Source: Psychrobacillus faecigallinarum
GTDB taxonomy: Bacteria; Bacillota; Bacilli; Bacillales_A; Planococcaceae
Assembly: GCF_014836595.1 (NCBI RefSeq)
Contig: NZ_JACSQO010000001.1
Coordinates: forward strand, 496,001-560,000
DNA length: 64,000 bases
Direction: 5' to 3'
In this document: in pieces, positions 58,620-64,000 of the stretch
Position numbering within the stretch: the first letter of the stretch is position 1
How the letters are laid out: every line of letters starts with the position of its first letter
Program-made: the position numbers and the translations under genes
The notes under the pieces: model-generated
Told to the model about the DNA's origin: nothing
Databases searched by the model: none
The model's input: the letters and a program-made list of their open reading frames with translations, nothing else

Positions 58620-60698
58620 TTAGCTTTGGCCGAATTGTGATAGATAACCTGATTGTGAATTGGCTTTATTAATCGCTGTTTCCATTGCTGTAAATTGTTT
58701 CCAATAGCGTGCTTCCATATCTTCTAAACGACGTTGGAAGTTAGTAATACGAGTATTCGTATCGATTAAACTTTTACCTATTGAATACTGCTGGTCAGTA
58801 GAACTAGCTTTACCCGCCTTGGTTTCTATATTAGTAGTTAAATCTTTCATAGAATCGCGGAGACGTTTAACAATTCCACGTGAATCTTCTGTTTCTGTTT
58901 TAGTTCCTGAAGAAGTAATTGTTTTCACAACTTGATCAGGATTTTCTGTCAAAGCTTTACGTAATTTTTCATCATTTATGACTAGTTTACCGCCATCAGA
59001 ATATATATTTGATGTAGTAATTCCCATTTCTGCAAGTGTATCAATTATATTATCTTCATTGCCAACTTTTCCATAAATTGAATTACGCATATTCGATAAA
59101 CCATTACTAACAATGGAATCACTTCTTAGAAGGCCACTTTTAGCTTTTTCATCCCACAGCTTCTGTTCGCTTTCGGACATATCTTTGCGTTGTTCGTCTG
59201 TTAGTGGTGGGTAATCACGATATTTTTTTTCTTTTAATGAATCATTCATTCCGCTTATAAGCTCATTATACTTTGTAACAAATTCTTTTACTTTGTCTAC
59301 CATGGAATCGATATCAGTAGATGACTTTAATTGGACTGATGAAACATTACTGTCCTGAGGGGTATTATTATTTTTTTCAACAATACTATCGTATTCAGCA
59401 TCTAATTGTATCTTTTTTTGCTCTTTAGTGACTAAATCTTGCTCAGCTTGTACCTTTTGTTTGTTTGAAATCTCCAGTTTTATTTCTTCCTTAGCGACGG
59501 AACCATATAAATTAAATTCAGCATTTTCTAAGTCTCTTAATTGAGAGCGTTCTCCGTCGCTTAAACTTTTCAACATTTTTTTTGCATCATCTGAAATTTC
59601 AGCTGCATCTATTGCTGCATTATTAATCTTCCCGTCTTCACTTTCTACTAGACCTTTAAAAGTAGAAAAGTCAGTTTCACTAATATTAGCCAAAGCGTTA
59701 CGTAAGGAAGTTTTATCTGTTACTAATAACTGATAGGTATTTTTTTGTTCTGTCGTTAAGGGAGTATATATTCCATCAAATGTTGATTGTTGAGCTTCTG
59801 CCGCTACTTTTGAAGCATCTCTTGCAGAGATAGCATTAATCACATCTTGTGCAGCCATTGTTTTGGCTTCTTGTAATTTAATTACTTGCTGTTCTAGTGT
59901 ATTTTTAACATTGAAAGTTGATTGTAAAGTTACATTATACCCTGCAAGATTAAAAGTATTAGAAGCACGTTCTGTTGAAATACCATTAACTTGAAATACT
60001 GCATTTGTACCACCAGTCGCTAAATTTCGAGCTTCAGTCATTCCTAGCGCATTAAATACATTTTCTCCATCAACTACTTGTACTTCAGCTTCTCCTTTTA
60101 AATCACCAGTATTCTTAGCAGTAATGGAAAGCTTACCATTTTCAAATAATGCAGATACACCGGCATTGCTTTCATTAATCTTTTTAACAACTTGATCTAT
60201 TGTGTCTGAAGCACTAATATCAATTTTAGTTGCTTCCTTTGCCAATGTTCCGTCTGCTTGAATAGCTTTTAAAGAAATACTAGTATCTCCAGTGAACCCT
60301 GACAGCTCCCCCATTTTAGTGGCACCACTTACTGTGCCACCATTTGAAGTAGAAATTGTATTCCCAATTTGTCTTGCTGCGCTTGCTAGTTGAGAAACTC
60401 CTTCTATTGAGAGATTACTTGATGCAGAACCAGTTGCAGTAGCATTTACTAGATTTGAATTAGAACTTTCCGCTTTCTTTTTATTAAAATTACTAGAAAT
60501 GAGGAAATTATCAACTAAGTAAGTATCGAAACTTTTTAATTTAGTATTAATTGAGCGATAAGAATCACGTTGCCATTCGAATGTAGTTTTCTTCTGTACT
60601 AATTTGTCTAGTGGTACGCGTTGGGCTTTCATTAAATCTCCAACAATTTGGTCGATGTCCATTCCTGAAGCTAATCCACCTATTCTTAAGCCTGCCAT
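58620..60698 (-). CDS. fliD: Flagellar filament cap protein FliD, enlarged
   Basis: 692 residues against about 500 in B. subtilis. The N-terminal cap motif GLASGMDIDQIVGDLMKAQRVPLDKL and the C-terminal coiled end YWKQFTAMETAINKANSQSGYLSQ are conserved. The extra length is a helical, Gln/Lys/Glu-rich insertion at about 265-480 between the D2/D3 beta part and the TDIDSMVDKVKEFVTKYNELI segment. FliD caps the filament and folds flagellin at the tip. ATG with AGGAGG upstream. Confidence 0.95.
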   Translation of the reverse strand: MAGLRIGGLASGMDIDQIVGDLMKAQRVPLDKLVQKKTTFEWQRDSYRSINTKLKSFDTYLVDNFLISSNFNKKKAESSNSNLVNATATGSASSNLSIEGVSQLASAARQIGNTISTSNGGTVSGATKMGELSGFTGDTSISLKAIQADGTLAKEATKIDISASDTIDQVVKKINESNAGVSALFENGKLSITAKNTGDLKGEAEVQVVDGENVFNALGMTEARNLATGGTNAVFQVNGISTERASNTFNLAGYNVTLQSTFNVKNTLEQQVIKLQEAKTMAAQDVINAISARDASKVAAEAQQSTFDGIYTPLTTEQKNTYQLLVTDKTSLRNALANISETDFSTFKGLVESEDGKINNAAIDAAEISDDAKKMLKSLSDGERSQLRDLENAEFNLYGSVAKEEIKLEISNKQKVQAEQDLVTKEQKKIQLDAEYDSIVEKNNNTPQDSNVSSVQLKSSTDIDSMVDKVKEFVTKYNELISGMNDSLKEKKYRDYPPLTDEQRKDMSESEQKLWDEKAKSGLLRSDSIVSNGLSNMRNSIYGKVGNEDNIIDTLAEMGITTSNIYSDGGKLVINDEKLRKALTENPDQVVKTITSSGTKTETEDSRGIVKRLRDSMKDLTTNIETKAGKASSTDQQYSIGKSLIDTNTRITNFQRRLEDMEARYWKQFTAMETAINKANSQSGYLSQFGQS

Positions 60699-60709
60699 AA
60701 AAAAACCTC

Positions 60710-61087
60710 CTAAATTTTTTCGTCAATTATCATACCTAAAAATTTTTGCATCGTATAAAATGCATCTAATAATTTTCGAGGTGGCACCTCTCTAATTACT
60801 TCTTCTGTTTCTGCGTCGATTACTTCTACGTAATAGCGCTCTAAACCATCATGCATAACAAATTTAGAATTTCTGTTTTGGATAGTCATAAACTCATTTA
60901 ATGCATCCACTGCTTTTTGAACTTTTTCTTTTGGAAATATTTCTTTTTCATTTGCTTTTTGTTCTGATTGCATAATTTGTCTTATCGAATTTTCCGTTAC
61001 ATTTGATTTTATTTCTCCAACTACTTCTGTTTTTAGCTGTGAGACAATTGCAACTTCTTTTGACTGGGCCTGTGCTGATAGACGCAT
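60710..61087 (-). CDS. flaG: FlaG family flagellar protein
   Basis: 125 residues. The C-terminal half has the FlaG pattern FVMHDGLERYYVEVIDAETEEVIREVPPRKLLDAF; the N-terminal half is variable and charged. FlaG affects filament length in several bacteria. It heads flaG-fliD-fliS-fliT and is preceded by a perfect sigma-D -10. ATG with AGGAGGAG 8-10 bases upstream. Confidence 0.85.
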   Translation of the reverse strand: MRLSAQAQSKEVAIVSQLKTEVVGEIKSNVTENSIRQIMQSEQKANEKEIFPKEKVQKAVDALNEFMTIQNRNSKFVMHDGLERYYVEVIDAETEEVIREVPPRKLLDAFYTMQKFLGMIIDEKI

Positions 61088-61128
61088 AAATAGGCTCTCC
61101 TCCTATGCTAACGATGTTCTTATATACC

Positions 61129-61155
61129 TTATCGGCATATTAATATTATTTTTGA
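61129..61155 (-). promoter_or_regulatory. Sigma-D promoter of flaG-fliDST
   Basis: Minus strand GCCGATAA (61136-61129), an exact sigma-D -10, with TCAA 15 bases upstream (61155-61152) where the consensus is TAAA. Confidence 0.8.
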
Positions 61156-61163
61156 GTTGTTAG

Positions 61164-61190
61164 CAAAATTTCCATCTTAAGTGACGATAA
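61164..61190 (+). promoter_or_regulatory. Sigma-D promoter of the flagellin gene
   Basis: CAAA (61164-61167), 15 bases, GACGATAA (61183-61190): one mismatch from the sigma-D consensus in each box. It lies 40 bases before the TTG start. Confidence 0.78.
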
Positions 61191-61229
61191 TAATAGAGAA
61201 GGAAAATAATTCACATGGAGGTGAATACA

Positions 61230-62039
61230 TTGAAAATACAAAATCAGGCAGGGATTGCCTTCTCTATTAATCGCTATCAAAGAAATGACAATGCAATAAC
61301 TCGAACACTAGAAAAACTTTCAGGTGCCGACAAATTGACTCGTGCTGCAGATAATGCTTCAGGTTTATCCATCTCGGAAACAATGCGTGGGCAAATTCGT
61401 GGACTTGCAACGGCTCAGCTTAATATGCAAGATGGACTTTCAGTACTAGAAACAACCGATGCCGGTCTTCAGCATGTAAGTAGTGTATTACAACGAATTA
61501 GAGAATTAGCAGTGCAAACATCAACTGACACAGTTTCAGACAGTGACAGAGGAACAGTTCAGGAGGAATTAGATCAGCTTCTTCAATCAATTGATGATAC
61601 TGCGGAGAAAATGGAATTCAACACACAAACTATTCTTGGTGACGTCCGACCATTGTATATACATGTTGGCGCAAACTCTGGCCAAACCCTTCGTATTGAT
61701 ACAGTGAACGTTAGTACAGCTTCATTAGGTATAGCAATTGCTAAGCTTTCAAATCGTGAAGAAGCAGAGAATTTAATAGCAAAAGTGGATACAGCCAAAT
61801 CTATTATTTCTAGTCACGTAACAAATACCGGAGCAGACTATGAAGTACTAACCCAACATAAGGATAATGTGTCGAATATCGAGGCAAGTCTTCTAAAGTC
61901 AGAATCCCTTATTCGAGATCCAGATATGGCTTATGAAATGGTGGAATTTGTTAAACAAGGAATACGCCAAAAGGGCGATGAAATGCTAATTAAGCATACG
62001 AATCAAAATGTTAATGATGTACTAAGTTTATTTAGCTAA
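61230..62039 (+). CDS. hag: Divergent flagellin
   Basis: 269 residues with only the D0/D1 parts: ASGLSISETMRGQIRGLATAQLNMQDGLSVLETTDAGLQ is clearly flagellin, and the C-terminal half has the D1 helix. Both ends differ from ordinary flagellins: the start is KIQNQAGIAFSINRYQRND in place of the usual RINHNIAAL type, and the end reads TNQNVNDVLSLFS rather than the usual QANQxPQxVLxLL. It may be a minor or alternative filament subunit, or the main one of a divergent line. TTG at 61230 is chosen since GGAGGTG lies 6 bases upstream, inside the ORF that could start at ATG 61215. Confidence 0.9.
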   Translation: MKIQNQAGIAFSINRYQRNDNAITRTLEKLSGADKLTRAADNASGLSISETMRGQIRGLATAQLNMQDGLSVLETTDAGLQHVSSVLQRIRELAVQTSTDTVSDSDRGTVQEELDQLLQSIDDTAEKMEFNTQTILGDVRPLYIHVGANSGQTLRIDTVNVSTASLGIAIAKLSNREEAENLIAKVDTAKSIISSHVTNTGADYEVLTQHKDNVSNIEASLLKSESLIRDPDMAYEMVEFVKQGIRQKGDEMLIKHTNQNVNDVLSLFS

Positions 62040-62042
62040 AAA

Positions 62043-62085
62043 AAACAGACTAGGAAACCAAAATAAGGTTCCTAGTCTGTTTTTA
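62043..62085 (+). terminator. Terminator of the flagellin gene
   Basis: A 17-base near-perfect stem, AAACAGACTAGGAAACC against GGTTCCTAGTCTGTTT, then a T run: the strongest hairpin in the window, fitting a highly transcribed gene. Confidence 0.93.
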
Positions 62086-62201
62086 TGAAAATCTACAATA
62101 AGCTTCTATTGAAAATCGGCAGTCCTCAAGAGTAGTCACCTTGAATCAATGTATTTGATGATGTAATTTCACATTTAGTTGATAAATATCATTAAATAAC
62201 T

Positions 62202-63254
62202 CTATAATAGCTCATCTATCATTATTGGTGTCCCCGCTTTGTAATCTTTCCTAGCTAATTTGTTGATTATTTTTTCATAGTATTTAGGTTCTAGTCCATA
62301 TCCTGGACGAACAATTTTTATATTTTTTTTTGTAAATTTTTCTCCACTATTAATATCCTGAGCAACATAAATAGAACGTCTGAATTTTAAAGAAGCTTTC
62401 TCCACTTCGGTAGGACCGTAGGTAACTTTCCCCATCGCCTGCCATGCTCGCTCTGTCTCTATAACTAATTCCTTCATCTCACTAGGTTCCATTGAAAATG
62501 CAGAGTCTACACCACCATCTGCTCTCGATAACGTAAAATGTTTTTCAATCACAGTAGCACCTAAAGCTACACTTGCTACTGCGACACCTATTCCCATAGT
62601 ATGATCTGATAATCCAACTTGCACATCGAATAATTCACTCATATGAGGAATGGTAGAGATGTTTGTATTGTTAGGCGTCGCTGGGTAGGTACTTGTACAT
62701 TTCAATAAAATTAACTCTTTACAGCCAGCCTCTCTTGCCGTTCTTACTAGTTCATCTAACTCAGCTACAGTAGCCATACCAGTAGAAACAATCATGGGTT
62801 TACCGGTAGAAGCAACTTTTTTTATAAGTGGTAAATCAGTGTTTTCAAAAGAAGCAATTTTATAGAGAGGTACATCCAATTCTTCCAAAAAGTCAACTGC
62901 TGTATCATCAAAAGGTGTACTAAATGCTATCATACCTAGGTCACGTGCTCGATCAAAAATTGGCTTATGCCATTCCCAAGGGGTGTATGCTTGTTGATAT
63001 AATTTATAAAGATTTTGACCATCCCAAAGATTTTCACTATCCTCAATTTTAAAATCAGGATTTTCTATATTTAAAGTCATGGTATCGGCAGTGTATGTTT
63101 GTATTTTTAATGCATGTGCACCTGCCTTAGAAGCTTCTTCAACTATTTTTAATGCTCTCTCCAAGGAATGATTATGATTACCGGACATTTCAGCAATAAT
63201 AAATGGTGGATTATTTAAACCTATTTTTTTGTTTTCAATAATAACTGTATTCAT
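62202..63254 (-). CDS. pseI: Pseudaminic acid synthase
   Basis: 350 residues: NeuB-type barrel with IAEMSGNHN and LKIQTYTADTMTL, the latter the pattern of pseudaminic rather than sialic or legionaminic synthases, then VGLSDHTMGIGV, and a C-terminal SAF/antifreeze-like domain (about 290-345). It condenses the altrose-derived precursor with phosphoenolpyruvate. The ATG at 63254 overlaps the pseH stop (ATGA) and is preferred to one nine bases earlier. Next to the flagellin, which suggests flagellin glycosylation. Confidence 0.88.
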   Translation of the reverse strand: MNTVIIENKKIGLNNPPFIIAEMSGNHNHSLERALKIVEEASKAGAHALKIQTYTADTMTLNIENPDFKIEDSENLWDGQNLYKLYQQAYTPWEWHKPIFDRARDLGMIAFSTPFDDTAVDFLEELDVPLYKIASFENTDLPLIKKVASTGKPMIVSTGMATVAELDELVRTAREAGCKELILLKCTSTYPATPNNTNISTIPHMSELFDVQVGLSDHTMGIGVAVASVALGATVIEKHFTLSRADGGVDSAFSMEPSEMKELVIETERAWQAMGKVTYGPTEVEKASLKFRRSIYVAQDINSGEKFTKKNIKIVRPGYGLEPKYYEKIINKLARKDYKAGTPIMIDELL

Positions 63255-63805
63255 ATATACCATTCCATTCTTTCTTCAACTTGTTTTAAATGACTTTTCC
63301 ATTCATTATGCAAGATGGAGTAATCATTAATATCCATGAATTGGCCATCCTTTAAAATATGTTCTCTACGTGTCACATCATGTTTAAATCCCAGTTTTTC
63401 GTGAAAGTGTTTACTTCTTGGATTTTTATCAAGAACACTAGCATTTACTTTTCTTAACTTTAAATCATTAAAAATATAATTCAATGCCGTATAGCCAAGG
63501 ACAGTTCCCATGCCACGTGATGCGTTTGTGTTGCCAATATAGAATCCCCACTCACAACTCTTATGGATAGGATTGATTTCGTTAATATTAACAATTCCGT
63601 AAGGAACGCCATCAAAATAAAATAATTTTGAAAGTGCCTTTTCATTTATCAACAGTCTTTCATACCAAGCTAGGTGTTGCTCAATCGAAATATAATCGCT
63701 ATTATACATGACGGTTCTAATGTGATTTTGGTTTCTCCAATTTAAAACAAGTGATAAATCCTCATATTGAATATCTTTCAATAGTGCTCTGTTATCTAGT
63801 ATCAT
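63251..63805 (-). CDS. pseH: PseH-like GNAT acetyltransferase
   Basis: 184 residues of GNAT fold: LVLNWRNQNHIRTVMYNSDYIS, GFYIGNTNASRGMGTVLGYTALNYIF (acetyl-CoA site) and NPRSKHFHEKLGF. Such enzymes N-acetylate UDP-4-amino-4,6-dideoxy-N-acetyl-altrosamine in the pseudaminic pathway. It overlaps the upstream gene by 14 bases and pseI by four. ATG with GGAG 8 bases upstream. Confidence 0.83.
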   Translation of the reverse strand: MILDNRALLKDIQYEDLSLVLNWRNQNHIRTVMYNSDYISIEQHLAWYERLLINEKALSKLFYFDGVPYGIVNINEINPIHKSCEWGFYIGNTNASRGMGTVLGYTALNYIFNDLKLRKVNASVLDKNPRSKHFHEKLGFKHDVTRREHILKDGQFMDINDYSILHNEWKSHLKQVEERMEWYI

Positions 63806-64000
63806 TTATAATCTCCAATATCCGAGATGACACTCTATTTTTTTTAACAGTAGAGTAATTTATAATATAGTTACAACTCTCTACCATTTTTAATATAGCT
63901 TGTGGATTATCAATTAATAGCTTTAGTTGGGACTGAATGTCTGATTTTAAAATACTTTGTATAACTCCCAGTGATTTAATTGCACCTGTATGTGCTAAAT
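63792..64000 (-). CDS. pseG: PseG-like glycosyltransferase/hydrolase, C-terminal end (partial)
   Basis: An open frame of about 69 codons entering from the window end and stopping with TAA at 63794-63792. Its pattern (GAIKSLGVIQ..., QLKLLIDNPQAILKMVES, RVSSRILEII) resembles the last helices of PseG and related GT-B proteins, and the position just before pseH fits. PseG removes UDP from the pathway intermediate. Only the tail is seen, so the call is tentative. Confidence 0.55.
   Translation of the reverse strand, partial: LAHTGAIKSLGVIQSILKSDIQSQLKLLIDNPQAILKMVESCNYIINYSTVKKNRVSSRILEIINDTR

Noticed and set aside
62202..63254. Sialic or legionaminic acid synthase instead of pseudaminic acid synthase
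   Set aside because: The KIQTYTADTMTL segment and the neighbouring PseH-like acetyltransferase fit the pseudaminic branch better; still a family-level judgement.

Overview
The window is a 64-kb piece of a low-GC Gram-positive chromosome. AddA/AddB instead of RecBCD, SipS-type signal peptidase, MinJ, CsbA, a SAM (S-box) riboswitch, a T-box, sigma-D and WalR-type promoter motifs and the RF2 frameshift all point to Bacillales. The overall look is closest to the Planococcaceae/Psychrobacillus-Lysinibacillus side of the order; that family placement is inference from gene content and order, not a search.

Layout. 0-5.4 kb: DegV tail, a DUF3231 protein, a GH13-like membrane-anchored protein with altered catalytic motifs, yisL, yisK and a DUF418 membrane protein. 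5.4-13.9 kb: addBA recombinational repair nuclease and a sip/TVP38 membrane pair. 14-19.2 kb: azlCD exporter, then a SAM-riboswitch operon for methionine uptake (metN-metI-metQ) ending in an M20 peptidase. 19.2-19.9 kb: two arrays of 21-bp repeats between converging genes. 19.9-35.3 kb: the conserved csbA-minJ-ctpB-(tlpA, envC-like)-ftsXE-cccB-yvjA-prfB-secA-hpf backbone, with a 2'-5' RNA ligase-like gene and one chemoreceptor inserted. 35.4-57.8 kb: PilZ, NlpC/P60 hydrolases, three more chemoreceptors, an SDR, a CatE-like dioxygenase, an array of GGTCATAAA repeats, and the complete ilvD-[T-box]-ilvBNC-leuABCD branched-chain amino acid operon. 57.8-64 kb: fliT-fliS-fliD-flaG facing a divergent flagellin gene from back-to-back sigma-D promoters, then pseudaminic-acid genes pseI-pseH-pseG (cut by the window end).

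How it fits together. The backbone joins cell-envelope growth and division (FtsEX with an adjacent EnvC-like coiled-coil LytM protein, MinJ, CtpB, WalR-box hydrolase) with protein export (SecA, signal peptidase). The flagellar cap, filament chaperones, filament protein and a probable flagellin-sugar pathway form one motility/glycosylation block, and four methyl-accepting proteins sit nearby. Amino-acid supply is represented by three RNA- or CodY-type controlled units (S-box met, T-box ilv-leu, azlCD).

The least explained material is non-coding: three repeat arrays with different sequences but the same build (a conserved core of about 10 bp plus a variable spacer, pitch 20-21 bp, i.e. about two DNA turns), and four copies of a roughly 105-130 bp imperfect-palindrome element.
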